Notes under the pieces: generated by a model
The model's input: the letters and a program-made list of their open reading frames with translations, nothing else
Database searches by the model: none
Told to the model about the DNA's origin: nothing
Made by a program: the position numbers and the translations under genes
Shown: positions 26,279 to 35,272 of the stretch, in pieces
How positions within the stretch are numbered: position 1 is the first letter of the stretch
How the letters are laid out: each line of letters starts with the position of its first letter
Source of the DNA: CAZDIO01 sp964505555
Lineage (GTDB): Bacteria; Bdellovibrionota_C; UBA2361; SZUA-149; CAZDIO01
Direction: 5' to 3'
NCBI GenBank assembly: GCA_964505555.1
Contig: CAZDIO010000125.1
Coordinates: 1 to 64,000, forward strand
Length of the DNA: 64,000 nucleotides

Positions 26279-26941
26279 CTAACTCATTCGCGTACCGAAC
26301 ATTGTAGTCAGAAACTCCTTTCGATATCTACTGAGTCGATGCCTTTCTGAAAGAATTATTTTGTGTGAAAGTGCGGAGCTCTCATCAAGTTTAGAATTTA
26401 GAACAAAATAGTCTGAGAAATCAGGGGCTAACAACTGTTCAATCTCTTTTCTTGCAGTTTCAAGTCGTAAATCCATCTCCTCCTTGCTCTCGGCATTTCG
26501 CTGACGAAGACGCACCTTAAGGTCCTCCATCGATGGAGGAAACACAAAGATAGTTACCACCAGCCCTGGAAATAGCTTTTTGAGGCTCATCACTCCGTTG
26601 ACCTCAATATCAAAAAGGATGTCTTTGCCCCCCTGAAACGCTGTCTCAACTTTTTGTTTTTCTGTGCCGTAGCGATGACCGCTAAATACGGCATGTTCTA
26701 GAAACAAACCGTTGTTAACTCTTTTATCAAACTCTTCCTCATCAACAAAAAAATAATCAATTCCCTCCCTCTCTCCTACACGAGGTTTTCTCGTTGTTGT
26801 TGAACAAGAAAGAACAAGGGCATTATCTCGTGTCACTAAATCACGACAAATACTTGATTTCCCACTCGCAGTGGGGCCACAAAAGCAAAAAAGTATGTTT
26901 TTGCGATCTGGTATCTGATCCACTTTTTGTATCTTACTCAA
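26279..26941 (-). CDS. gmk: Guanylate kinase
   Basis: Phosphorylates GMP to GDP with ATP. The P-loop is GPTASGKSS (about 22-30). GMP-binding residues are in STTTRKPRVGEREGIDYFFV, with HRYGTEK following. 220 aa. It starts inside yicC with an 8-base overlap, the usual yicC-gmk coupling. The C-terminal tail (HRLSRYRKEFLTTMFGTRMS) is slightly longer than usual. No rpoZ follows. Confidence 0.95.
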   Translation of the reverse strand: MSKIQKVDQIPDRKNILFCFCGPTASGKSSICRDLVTRDNALVLSCSTTTRKPRVGEREGIDYFFVDEEEFDKRVNNGLFLEHAVFSGHRYGTEKQKVETAFQGGKDILFDIEVNGVMSLKKLFPGLVVTIFVFPPSMEDLKVRLRQRNAESKEEMDLRLETARKEIEQLLAPDFSDYFVLNSKLDESSALSHKIILSERHRLSRYRKEFLTTMFGTRMS

Positions 26942-27830
26942 TGTTTAATACTTGTTCACGCATCTTTTCCACAAGCGCTTTCCCCTCAATGACTAAATTC
27001 ACTATCTCGGTACTCTGCGCTTTTGATCCCGTAGTGTTAATCTCCCGCCCCATCTCCTGAAGGATAAACTCCAGCTTTCGTCCCGCTGCTTCCTCAGCAG
27101 CAATGGTTGAACGAAACTGTTCGCAGTGACTTTTTAATCGTAATAATTCCTCGCTCACATCAGAACGATCAGCAAGAATCGCAACTTCTTGTGATAATCT
27201 TTGGGGATCAACCAGTTCTTTATCTCCCAACAATTTATCTAACCGCGCCTGCAAACGTTGCTTGGAAAGTTCAGGAAGTTGCGAAGCAGCCTTTTCAAGC
27301 GCCTCCCGTACCTCTTCAAGTCTACCCAGCTGACCAAGAACCTCTCGTTGCAAAACTCCCCCTTCCCGCAAACGCATCGCCTGGAGCTTTCCCAATGCTT
27401 CTCGAAACGCCTGGAGTAAAAGGTCTTTTTCTTTAGGAAGATCAACTTCCGCAGGCATCACCTCAAGCACATCTCTTCGTAAAAGGAGTTGTGAAAGAGC
27501 CAAGGTAAACGCTTGTTTGTCTTTCACACCCGCTACCTTCATTGCTTGCTTCATAGAATCTACATAGGTTTTAAAAAACCCTTCCTGAAATACTATTTCA
27601 TAAGTCGACTCGCCTAAGACAAGTCGATGCACTCCCACCTCCAGCCGCCCTCTCTTCAGTCCCTCTCGTGCAACAAGTTGCAACTCATTTTCAAAAGAAG
27701 AATAAAGAGTAGGGAGTTTGCATGAAACATCCAAGAAGCGATGGTTAACAGACTTTACCTCCACCCGTAAGGAAATCCCATCACGTTCTATTCGCGCCTC
27801 TCCAAAACCGGTCATGCTATTTGCAGTCAT
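26934..27830 (-). CDS. yicC: YicC family protein (predicted endoribonuclease)
   Basis: It starts MTANSMTGFGEARIERDG and ends with the family block LEFILQEMGREINTTGSKAQ and IVNLVIEGKALVEKMREQVLNIE. E. coli YicC is reported to be an endoribonuclease that promotes turnover of RyhB RNA. 298 aa is typical. It is coupled to gmk and sits at the downstream end of the LPS core cluster, 55 bases after the heptose kinase gene. Confidence 0.94.
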   Translation of the reverse strand: MTANSMTGFGEARIERDGISLRVEVKSVNHRFLDVSCKLPTLYSSFENELQLVAREGLKRGRLEVGVHRLVLGESTYEIVFQEGFFKTYVDSMKQAMKVAGVKDKQAFTLALSQLLLRRDVLEVMPAEVDLPKEKDLLLQAFREALGKLQAMRLREGGVLQREVLGQLGRLEEVREALEKAASQLPELSKQRLQARLDKLLGDKELVDPQRLSQEVAILADRSDVSEELLRLKSHCEQFRSTIAAEEAAGRKLEFILQEMGREINTTGSKAQSTEIVNLVIEGKALVEKMREQVLNIE

Positions 27831-27885
27831 ATTTCCTATATCCGAAGCATCACAGGAGATCTCGGGATTCTTTCCAATCTTTTAA

Positions 27886-28896
27886 CTATTCTTCTTTTAC
27901 AGCTTCTTTTAATTGTGCCGCAGTGACAGCAACAGTGCCCACCTCACCGATCACTATCCCAGCAGCTCTATTGGCAAGCTCTGCAGCTTCCGCAGGCGTA
28001 GCGCCCGCGGTGAGGGCCAACATGAAAACAGCTGACACCGTATCTCCCGCACCCGATACGTCATAGACCTCTCGTGAACGAGTTTCGATCTCTACGGCAT
28101 TGTTTGGACCTTCCTCTCTTGAAACAAGCACCATTCCCTCTTCACCCAAAGTAATGAGCACCATTTCAGCACTCCAGCGGGCAAGCAGCACTTTGCCCGC
28201 CTCTTTTGCACTTGCACGATCACCAATCACAACACCGCTCGCTTCCTGCGCTTCAATCCGGTTTGGCTTCATAATCGTTGCTCCACCATACATTGAAAAA
28301 TGCGGCGCCTTTGGATCAACAAGAACTGGGACTTTGGCTCTCCCGATCACTCCGTCTTTGACTCCTTGCCGAATCTTATCAAAAACAGCAGGAACAATGG
28401 CGCCCTTGGCATAATCAGAAATAATTACTCCTTTACTAACAAGCAACTTCGCCTGCATCGCACCACAGAGTCCTTGTGCATAAGCTTCTGCTAGTGGCTT
28501 CACCTCTTCGCGATCTACTCGAACCACTTGTTGGCCATGAGCGATAACACGGGTTTTAACAGTGGTTGGTCGCTGACGATCTACTAAAACACCATCCGTT
28601 TTCATGCCGCTTGCATCAAGAAGCGCTAGCAGTTCTCGACCCTCTTTGTCATCACCAACAACACCACAGAGCGAAACTTGCGCACCAAGAGAGATTAAGT
28701 TTTGCGCCACATTGCCCGCTCCGCCGGGGCGCTTATCTTCTTCGCTCACTTGCACCACTACCACTGGTGCCTCGGGAGAGATCCGATTGACCTTCCCCCA
28801 AATATAGTGATCAAGAATAAGATCGCCTACAACAAGTATTGGTGTGTCCTGAAAAGAATTGATCAGTGAAAGTAATCTCTCTTCATTTTTTTTCAT
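27886..28896 (-). CDS. rfaE1: D-glycero-beta-D-manno-heptose-7-phosphate kinase (HldE kinase domain)
   Basis: PfkB-family sugar kinase making heptose 1,7-bisphosphate for LPS inner core. It shows VVGDLILDHYIWGKVNRISPEAP, RPGGAGNVAQNLISLG and the anion-hole DVSGAGDTVSAVF (about 290-302). At 336 aa it has the kinase domain only, so the nucleotidyltransferase half is separate and not in this window. ATG 28896 has GGGAGGT 8 bases upstream. It overlaps the preceding glycosyltransferase by 14 bases. gmhB, the next step, is in the same cluster. Confidence 0.93.
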   Translation of the reverse strand: MKKNEERLLSLINSFQDTPILVVGDLILDHYIWGKVNRISPEAPVVVVQVSEEDKRPGGAGNVAQNLISLGAQVSLCGVVGDDKEGRELLALLDASGMKTDGVLVDRQRPTTVKTRVIAHGQQVVRVDREEVKPLAEAYAQGLCGAMQAKLLVSKGVIISDYAKGAIVPAVFDKIRQGVKDGVIGRAKVPVLVDPKAPHFSMYGGATIMKPNRIEAQEASGVVIGDRASAKEAGKVLLARWSAEMVLITLGEEGMVLVSREEGPNNAVEIETRSREVYDVSGAGDTVSAVFMLALTAGATPAEAAELANRAAGIVIGEVGTVAVTAAQLKEAVKEE

Positions 28897-29746
28897 CAAA
28901 ACTACCTCCCTGCTTCAATTCGTTTGCCTTTAAGAAATAAATCTCCCAGAGTTTTGCATACTTCATAAAGGTGTAATAAGACTCCGCCACCGCAACAATA
29001 AACCCTGCAATCCCTTCGCGATATCCCTTTTTCAACACAAAGAATTTAAAGAATCTAAACACCGGATTAAAAATAAGTTGGCGAAGCTTAAATTTTCGAC
29101 CACGCTCATATTCTTCTCGTGCAGCAATCATCGAGTAATTCTGCAGTCGCTGGAAATGGTCATCCATGCTTTTATAAGTGTAGTGGTATAATTCTCCCCG
29201 TAAGGTTGAAGTGGGACCTTCTACTATTGCTTTTTCATGAGGATCGATTCCGCCCCAAGTCGTTGCCGACTTCTTAAAAAAACGCAGCCGATGTTCAGGA
29301 TACCACCCACCGTTTCGCCACCAACGATTCAAATAATACACCACACGGTTAATATAGTAACCAACCGCTCCGTCTTCTTTATTTGGATCTTCTTTTTCAG
29401 CTCTTAATACTTCAAGGATACTCTCCCGAAGTTCGTCAGACACCCTCTCATCCGCATCGAGATTCAGCACCCAGTCGTAAGTTGCACAACTCAAACCAAA
29501 GGTTTTTTGGTTTTTAAATCCGGGCCACTTGCGCTGAACTACCTTTGCACCAAGAGCCTCAGCAATCGAAACCGTGTTATCGTTGGAAAAAGAATCAATA
29601 ACGACAATTTCATCACAAAACGCAATGCTCCGTAAGCAGTCTCCGATATTGTCTTGCTCGTTATAACAGATAATAAAAGCCGAAACTGGCTCCCGCTCAA
29701 GCGATAATTTTTTTTCAATACGTGTGCTCTCTTCGGCGCCCATCAT
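28883..29746 (-). CDS. Family 2 glycosyltransferase, WaaE/KdtX-like LPS core enzyme
   Basis: GT-A enzyme of 287 aa. AFIICYNEQDNIGDCLRSI begins the nucleotide-binding fold, IVVIDSFSNDNTVSIAEALGAKV follows, and the DxD-type motif is LNLDADERVS (about 94-103). WWRNGGWYPEHRLRFFKK and HEKAIVEG are characteristic of the WaaE/KdtX beta-1,4-glucosyltransferase group acting on inner-core heptose. The acceptor is inferred from the surrounding heptose genes. It lies 9 bases after the DPM-like gene. Confidence 0.85.
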   Translation of the reverse strand: MMGAEESTRIEKKLSLEREPVSAFIICYNEQDNIGDCLRSIAFCDEIVVIDSFSNDNTVSIAEALGAKVVQRKWPGFKNQKTFGLSCATYDWVLNLDADERVSDELRESILEVLRAEKEDPNKEDGAVGYYINRVVYYLNRWWRNGGWYPEHRLRFFKKSATTWGGIDPHEKAIVEGPTSTLRGELYHYTYKSMDDHFQRLQNYSMIAAREEYERGRKFKLRQLIFNPVFRFFKFFVLKKGYREGIAGFIVAVAESYYTFMKYAKLWEIYFLKANELKQGGSFDEKK

Positions 29747-29755
29747 CTCTTTCGT

Positions 29756-30496
29756 TTAGTCAACAAATCGATATTTAATAATTGTCCAGAGCGCTTCAAA
29801 TCCATCTTTCATGCCGATTTTCTTCCCTTCTTCATAGGTACGCCCTGAATAGCTTATGGGAACCTCATAGATTCGCAACTTTTTCTTGGCAACTTTTGCA
29901 GTAATCTCCGGTTCAAAATTGAACCGGTCAGAACGGATCGTAATCTCGTCAAAGATCTTGCGACGAAATACTTTATATCCAACCTCCATATCGCTGAGGT
30001 TGAGATTCGTAAACACGTTTGAGAGAAACGTAAGCATTCGATTCACCACATAGTGCCAAAAAAACAACACTCGGTGCGGACCACCAAGAAACCGCGAACC
30101 AAACACGACATCTGCTCGACCATCACAGATCGGCTCGAGGAGTCGTGGATAATCTTTGGGATCATATTCGAGATCCGCATCTTGGATAAGCACGATCTCG
30201 CCTCGCGCACTCCCAATGCCCGAGCGGATCGCTGCTCCCTTCCCTTGATTGTGGTGATGATAATGGATCTCCACTCCGGGGCGCTTTTCTTGGGCTATCT
30301 CCGCAAGCACGTCCCTCGTCCCGTCACTTGATCCATCGTCAATAATAATAATCTGCGTTGCAAGTCCAGTTCGTTCAATCCGGGAAAGGATCTCTCGAAT
30401 GGTAGATTTTTCATTATAAACGGGGACAATAACAGAAAGAGTATGCTCTTTTGTTTGTTGACTACCCCCACGAGTATCCCAAAGTCCTTCCCCCAT
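29756..30496 (-). CDS. Family 2 glycosyltransferase, dolichyl/undecaprenyl-phosphate mannosyltransferase-like
   Basis: 246 aa from ATG 30496, chosen because AGGGAG lies 6 bases upstream; the upstream TTG 30535 lacks support. The fold has LSVIVPVYNEKSTIREIL, IIIIDDGSSDGTRDVL, the DxD motif LIQDADLEYDPKDYP and the C-terminal SYSGRTYEEGKKIGMKDG typical of DPM1/Ppm1-like enzymes. These transfer a sugar from a nucleotide donor to polyprenyl phosphate at the membrane. No membrane helices are present. The sugar is unknown; it could feed GT-C enzymes such as the GT87 protein of this window. Confidence 0.85.
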   Translation of the reverse strand: MGEGLWDTRGGSQQTKEHTLSVIVPVYNEKSTIREILSRIERTGLATQIIIIDDGSSDGTRDVLAEIAQEKRPGVEIHYHHHNQGKGAAIRSGIGSARGEIVLIQDADLEYDPKDYPRLLEPICDGRADVVFGSRFLGGPHRVLFFWHYVVNRMLTFLSNVFTNLNLSDMEVGYKVFRRKIFDEITIRSDRFNFEPEITAKVAKKKLRIYEVPISYSGRTYEEGKKIGMKDGFEALWTIIKYRFVD

Positions 30497-30620
30497 GTTC
30501 TCTCCCTCTCCCCTTCTCCTATAACGGTCAAACAATAATTAATCTGACTTTGACCAGATCGATAGTGCAAACTGCGGTGGTATTTCATGGCCGCAGCTCA
30601 CCTATGTATTTCGGGGAAGC

Positions 30621-31751
30621 TTACTTGATTTTGAGCTCTTTCTCAATTTCCTCTTTTTGGACTCTCCCTACCGGAGTTTTCCCTTGCTTGAGCAGTGCTT
30701 CTACTTGCCGGAGCACATCTTCCACAGAGATCTTTCGCATACAGAGATTATTAAGACCTGGACATTCTCGAAGATAACAAGGCGCACAAGGAACATCCGA
30801 TTGGAGAACATACTGCTCACTGCCATAGGGGGCAGATCGCAACGGACTTGTTGCCCCCCAGAGAGAGATTACTGGCGTTCCCACTGCTGCCGCAATATGC
30901 ATCGGTCCCGAATCTGATCCGATAGCAAATAAAACATCTAAAAACACCGCTTTGAGTTCTCGAAGTTTTGTCTTCTCAACGAGATTCAAAACACGACCTG
31001 GCAACACACCTCTCATTATTTGATCCGCAACAACCCTCTCACTCTTCCCCCCAATCAGTATAGAAATCACCCCAAACCGACGAAACATCTCTTCAATGAG
31101 CGCTTGATAATATTCGGAGGGCCAAAACCGACTTTTCCAGGAAGAACCCAAAATGAGGGCTACTCGTTTAGAACTTTCCGGAAGAGAGGAGAAACCTTGA
31201 ACTTGACTCTGTTCTCTCCACAGCAAATCCAATTGCGTCTGAGTCTCATGATCAACCGTAAGACCAAACTCCAAAGGTGTGCTCTCTGTAAGACCAAGAA
31301 AATCTCCAAATTTTTGATAATGGAGGATTTTAGGAAGGGGGGCGTCAATTTCCTCGATATGGTAGTTATTAAAAAACCAGTTACCCTCTTTGGCGTTTTT
31401 TCTTGCAAATCCGAGTCGAAATGATGATCCCGTAGAATAACTTGTAAATCCACTCTTTAAGTGCCGTTGCAGATCAAAAACGAGGTCGAATTTCTCATCC
31501 CGGAGCTCTTGCAAGAATGCTCGATACGCAGAAAACCCCCCAGGGCGATTAAAGACAATGATCCGATCAATCGCAGTATGCCCTTCAAGAACCCCAAAGG
31601 ACTTTGGCTCAACTGCCCAGGCAAGATAGACCGCGGGCCATTCTTTTTTTATTCGAAGGGCAAGCGGAAGCGCTCGGGTAACATCACCAATCGCTCCGAG
31701 GAGCACAATGAGCACCTTTTTTGGTGCTGGGATATTGAGCGCTTCATTCAT
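30621..31751 (-). CDS. Family 9 glycosyltransferase (heptosyltransferase-like)
   Basis: 376 aa starting MNEALNIPAPKKVLIVLLGAIGDVT at 31751. The open frame continues to 32090 but that part is a shadow of the LPS kinase gene. GT9 hallmarks are GAIGDVTRALPLALRIKKEWP, LILGSSWKSRFWP and AIGSDSGPMHIAAAVGTPVISLWG. The cysteine-rich CAPCYLRECPGLNNLC is typical of heptosyltransferases. It adds a heptose or related sugar to the inner core using an ADP- or NDP-sugar. Start and upstream stop overlap as ATGAATGA. Confidence 0.9.
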   Translation of the reverse strand: MNEALNIPAPKKVLIVLLGAIGDVTRALPLALRIKKEWPAVYLAWAVEPKSFGVLEGHTAIDRIIVFNRPGGFSAYRAFLQELRDEKFDLVFDLQRHLKSGFTSYSTGSSFRLGFARKNAKEGNWFFNNYHIEEIDAPLPKILHYQKFGDFLGLTESTPLEFGLTVDHETQTQLDLLWREQSQVQGFSSLPESSKRVALILGSSWKSRFWPSEYYQALIEEMFRRFGVISILIGGKSERVVADQIMRGVLPGRVLNLVEKTKLRELKAVFLDVLFAIGSDSGPMHIAAAVGTPVISLWGATSPLRSAPYGSEQYVLQSDVPCAPCYLRECPGLNNLCMRKISVEDVLRQVEALLKQGKTPVGRVQKEEIEKELKIK

Positions 31752-32565
31752 GTTTCCCAAAAAGTCCTCTCTCAAACGGCTCAGTAGCAACATTCTCAAG
31801 ATGATGCTTTTTTGCCGATCTTCGCCATCGTTTTGCAAGCTGCCTCGTTTGCATGAGCTTTTTTTCTGGATATTGAAACTCTCGGGCCTTATCAAAGTCA
31901 ATGAGGGAGAGCTCTCCATCGCTCCCATACAATACATTTCCAATATGAAGATCGGGGTGAGAAACTCCCTGCTCAAGCATCCGCCTAGCAAGCTGTCCGG
32001 TTCGATAACAGAGATGTGAAAATGCTTTTTGTTGAAGCACATCCCCTCGGGCCATCGAGATGAGATCGAGCAAATTTCTCGAAGATTCAATATGCAGCAT
32101 GATTAACATCGCTTGGTAGAAATGACCAAAAGCACATGTCTTAATATATGCCCCTACGGGAAAAGGAACAGGAAGTTTCGCCTGATGAAGTTTTGAAAGA
32201 ATCGCAAGCTCAGCTATTGGTCGAAAGCGTGGCTGAGAAAGTCGAAAAAACGGGTTTGAAAAGAATGTTTTTTTTAAGAAAAACCTTATATATCCTCCTC
32301 GATACAGAGGGCGAAAGACCAAACTCCCTACACCAGAAAGAGAAAAGAATTTCACTCCCCTTCTGCCCATCTGGCCAAACTCCTGCTTCTCCTTGGATCT
32401 CCCCAAAAGTTCGATAAATGCCTGCCGTGCTTCATCAACGATTGGGAGATAATGAGGTTGATAGTTTGTGTGAAGACAAAATATTTCGCCACGATCAAGC
32501 CGCTTACAAATAAAGCTCATTTCTGAAAATACCAACCTTTCTTCGGAAACCAGCTCTGCTGCCAT
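31744..32565 (-). CDS. LPS core kinase (KdkA/WaaP family)
   Basis: A 273-aa eukaryotic-like kinase fold. The catalytic loop is GVSHPDLHIGNVLY (about 207-220) and the metal-binding motif is LIDFDKARE (about 227-235), matching 3-deoxy-D-manno-octulosonate kinase KdkA and WaaP. The N-terminal RGGYIRFFLKK and RPIAELAILSKLHQ are family features. It phosphorylates Kdo or heptose of the core, strengthening the outer membrane. It lies 6 bases after the heptosyltransferase gene, with no evident ribosome site. Confidence 0.88.
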   Translation of the reverse strand: MAAELVSEERLVFSEMSFICKRLDRGEIFCLHTNYQPHYLPIVDEARQAFIELLGRSKEKQEFGQMGRRGVKFFSLSGVGSLVFRPLYRGGYIRFFLKKTFFSNPFFRLSQPRFRPIAELAILSKLHQAKLPVPFPVGAYIKTCAFGHFYQAMLIMLHIESSRNLLDLISMARGDVLQQKAFSHLCYRTGQLARRMLEQGVSHPDLHIGNVLYGSDGELSLIDFDKAREFQYPEKKLMQTRQLAKRWRRSAKKHHLENVATEPFERGLFGKHE

Positions 32566-32571
32566 GGGGGT

Positions 32572-33633
32572 TTACTCGCTTGTCGTTCCAGCAGTCAAAC
32601 CGCTCTGAGATCTGCGCGTGAACTCCAGAAGGTTTGAAATTCCTGAAATGACCTCTAGAGGTAAAAGATTTTTCTGACAAGCGTGCGTCCCTGTTGGACA
32701 GATCTCTCCACCATGCCGTCCGCAGGGTCTGCAAGAAAGCCCCTCCACACCAAGAATCCGTGAGGGCACCTTCCATGGTGTATATCCAAACTCTGGCACG
32801 GTTGCACAAAATAACGCAACAACCGGAGTTTGCACCGCCGATGCCATATGCAGAGGCGCCGTATCATTAGCAAGAAGGAGCTCTAAACACTTAATAACCG
32901 CAACCGAGACCAGCAGTGAGGTGCTCCCGCAAAGATTGAGGCACTGAACTCCTGCCTCCCTTTCGATCTCCTCAGAAAGGATTCGATCTCTCTCTCCACC
33001 AAGGAGCACTACCCCAAATCCTCGTTGAGAAAAGTTTCGTACCACCTCAGAAAATCCTTCTTTGGTCCACCGCTTTGTCGCCCAGACGCTTCCCGGAGCA
33101 ACTCCAAGGATCGGCATTCCTTCAAACACTTTCAGGAGCTCCGTGGCCTGATTCTTCGCAACTTCGCTGAGTTCTATGTGCAAGTTCGATTCAAGGTGCT
33201 CAGGATCTTCGCCCACATTTCTAAAAATCGCTAAATTCCTTAACACCTCATGAGCGAGATCCCGTCTCGGCGCCGTCTGTGTATAAAACATCTGTCCCGA
33301 CGCCTCAGAAAACCCATATCGCTTTGGAATTCGAGCAAGCCATAAAAGCAATGCGGTCCTCCATGATTTATGGAGGCTAAAAACTATTTGAAATTGTTTT
33401 TCTCGAAGGAGCGCGCTCATCTTCAAAAGCCCGCTCATTCCACGCATAGATCTCCGCTTGTCAAATATGAGGATCTCCTTCAATTCTGGATGATGCTGCA
33501 CCAGCTCTGCCGCATCGGGAGTAGTCATAAAGAAAAGTTCTGCTTGCGGATAGAGTTTGCGAAGACTTGCTATTGTCGGAGTAGATAAAACTACATCACC
33601 AAGAAACCCAGTTTGCACAAGGAGAATCTTCAT
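32572..33633 (-). CDS. waaF: ADP-heptose:LPS heptosyltransferase (WaaF-like)
   Basis: A 353-aa GT9 enzyme. The N-terminus KILLVQTGFLGDVVLSTPTIASLRKLYP and the acceptor-side GVAPGSVWATKRWTKEGF match heptosyltransferase II. LLANDTAPLHMASAVQTPVVALF is the ADP-heptose-binding block, and CRPCGRHGGEICPTGTHAC the C-terminal cysteine motif. It transfers the second L-glycero-D-manno-heptose to the inner core. Assignment as WaaF rather than another GT9 is from the N-terminal pattern. Confidence 0.88.
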   Translation of the reverse strand: MKILLVQTGFLGDVVLSTPTIASLRKLYPQAELFFMTTPDAAELVQHHPELKEILIFDKRRSMRGMSGLLKMSALLREKQFQIVFSLHKSWRTALLLWLARIPKRYGFSEASGQMFYTQTAPRRDLAHEVLRNLAIFRNVGEDPEHLESNLHIELSEVAKNQATELLKVFEGMPILGVAPGSVWATKRWTKEGFSEVVRNFSQRGFGVVLLGGERDRILSEEIEREAGVQCLNLCGSTSLLVSVAVIKCLELLLANDTAPLHMASAVQTPVVALFCATVPEFGYTPWKVPSRILGVEGLSCRPCGRHGGEICPTGTHACQKNLLPLEVISGISNLLEFTRRSQSGLTAGTTSE

Positions 33634-33653
33634 TCAACACTTCAACTCCACAT

Positions 33654-34286
33654 CTATTGAATCGTAACACGTTTTGTTACAGAAGCGTTTTTAGAAGAGA
33701 CGAGATCTCGGAAAGTAAATATAATATCGTATGTTCCCTGAGGAGCTCCGGTAAGCGCAATCTCCAAGTTAAAATATAACGCGTACATCGGTTCTGAGTA
33801 GACCTGAGTTTTTCGAATCAGATCTTTTCGAGCATCAAGCACGCGCCCCTCAGCTGAGCGAATCTCCACATCGACAGCAAGAAGATATGAGTAGCGCTCA
33901 GCCTCCATTCGGAAATCATAATACTTCGGCTCAGCATAAAAAATGAGCGGTTCATCACTGCGGTAGGTTGAGCTTTTTCGAAGCTCTCTATCTCCGTAGG
34001 ATCCAGCATATCGCGTTACAGCTGCAAAATTTGAAACCTGAAACTCATTTTTTGCCCACAAGGCCGCCGTCAAGCGCCCACATGCGCGCACAGCTTCTCC
34101 ATATTGCTTATTTTTTACCGCTGATTGACATGGCGAGAGCAGTCCCCCAAGCTCATCTTGACTACTAAAATCTGCCGCGTAAAGTCGCTGAGGTATCGCA
34201 AAGCTAAAAAATAAAAGGACCCACATTCCCACGAAATTTACAAACCACATCTCTCGTTTTTGCATCATGTTCATCCTTTCTTTCAC
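33654..34286 (-). CDS. Exported hypothetical protein inside the LPS cluster
   Basis: A 210-aa protein with a signal peptide of about 38 residues (VGMWVLLFFSFAIPQRLYA, cleavage before ADFSS). After a helical part with two cysteines (SPCQSAV, RACGRLT), the second half (about 95-210) looks like an immunoglobulin-type beta domain: LIFYAEPKYY, YLLAVDVEIRS, TYDIIFTFRD. Start choices are GTG 34286, in a GTGA overlap with the epimerase gene, or ATG 34268 with better spacing from AAAGGA. Not recognised; probably periplasmic. Confidence 0.75.
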   Translation of the reverse strand: MKERMNMMQKREMWFVNFVGMWVLLFFSFAIPQRLYAADFSSQDELGGLLSPCQSAVKNKQYGEAVRACGRLTAALWAKNEFQVSNFAAVTRYAGSYGDRELRKSSTYRSDEPLIFYAEPKYYDFRMEAERYSYLLAVDVEIRSAEGRVLDARKDLIRKTQVYSEPMYALYFNLEIALTGAPQGTYDIIFTFRDLVSSKNASVTKRVTIQ

Positions 34287-35254
34287 TTAATAAGATCTGA
34301 AGCGAGCATCTGCTCTACCCAAGAGATCTCTTTTTTTAGTCCTTCTGCTAAAGAGGTCTGCGGCGAAAATCCCAGTATTTTTTTAGCGAAAGTAATATCC
34401 GCACCCGTATTTCTGGCATCTCCTGCTTGTCGTCCCTGATGCTCAACGGTAATGGTTTTTCCTCCAAGCAGTTTTCCAAGCAAAGTGATTACTTCTTGCA
34501 AACCGACGCGAGAACCACCACCGATGTTATAAACGAGCTCTCCTCCAGAGCTTTTTGCCGCAAGGATATTAGCCTCGACAATATCATCAATGAACGTAAA
34601 ATCTCTTGTCTGTGTGCCATCGCCATAGACATGAATCTTCTCTCCTTTCAAGCTTGCTCGGATAAATTTATGAAATGCCATATCAGGCCGTTGCCGTGGT
34701 CCATAGACGGTAAAATATCGAAGGCTGACAGTCGGCAGGTTAAACTCTTTGTTATAGAGCACCATCAGATGCTCTGCAGCGAGCTTTGTCACTCCATACG
34801 GACTTACTGGTTGAGGACGGATACTTTCCGCCGTTGGTAAGGTTTCAGCATTGCCGTAGACACTGGAGCTAGAAGCAAAGATGATTTTTTTTAAATGCTT
34901 ACTAATGTGTGGAAGCTTTGCGCTTTCTAAAATGCGCTGCGTTGCTCGAATATTGTTCTCTGTATAGATTTGAAAATCCTCTCCCCAACTTGCGCGCACT
35001 CCTGCCTGGGCAGCTTGATGAAATACCCAATCCACTCCTTCAAGAAGCTCCTGCATCGGTATCTCAAGCAAGTTCTCCTCCCTAAAGGAATATCTGTTAT
35101 ATTCCTGCGCACGTTCAATATTTTTAAGCTTTAGAGGCTTTGGATAATAGTCAAGGAAACAATCCACTCCGATAACCTCGTGACCATCGCGCAACAATCG
35201 TTCCGAGAGAGTTGAGCCAATAAATCCCGCCGCTCCTGTTACCACACAACGCAT
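34283..35254 (-). CDS. NAD-dependent sugar epimerase/dehydratase (UDP-glucose/glucuronate 4-epimerase type)
   Basis: Extended short-chain dehydrogenase of 323 aa. The Rossmann motif is VVTGAAGFIGSTLSERLL (4-21). The catalytic Ser and YGVTK (about 155-159) are intact, with ASSSSVYG before them. PRQRPDMAFHKFI and TRDFTFIDDIVEA resemble the UDP-glucuronate/galactose 4-epimerase group rather than HldD. It supplies a nucleotide sugar for the core or a surface glycan; the exact substrate cannot be fixed from sequence alone. Confidence 0.85.
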   Translation of the reverse strand: MRCVVTGAAGFIGSTLSERLLRDGHEVIGVDCFLDYYPKPLKLKNIERAQEYNRYSFREENLLEIPMQELLEGVDWVFHQAAQAGVRASWGEDFQIYTENNIRATQRILESAKLPHISKHLKKIIFASSSSVYGNAETLPTAESIRPQPVSPYGVTKLAAEHLMVLYNKEFNLPTVSLRYFTVYGPRQRPDMAFHKFIRASLKGEKIHVYGDGTQTRDFTFIDDIVEANILAAKSSGGELVYNIGGGSRVGLQEVITLLGKLLGGKTITVEHQGRQAGDARNTGADITFAKKILGFSPQTSLAEGLKKEISWVEQMLASDLIK

Positions 35255-35272
35255 TCCTTTCCCCTTTTCGTC

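Noticed and set aside
31752..32090. N-terminal extension of the GT9 gene at 30621
   Set aside because: This part lies entirely within the LPS kinase gene in another frame and shows no GT9 similarity; the enzyme's start motif begins at 31751 with a typical ATGAATGA overlap.
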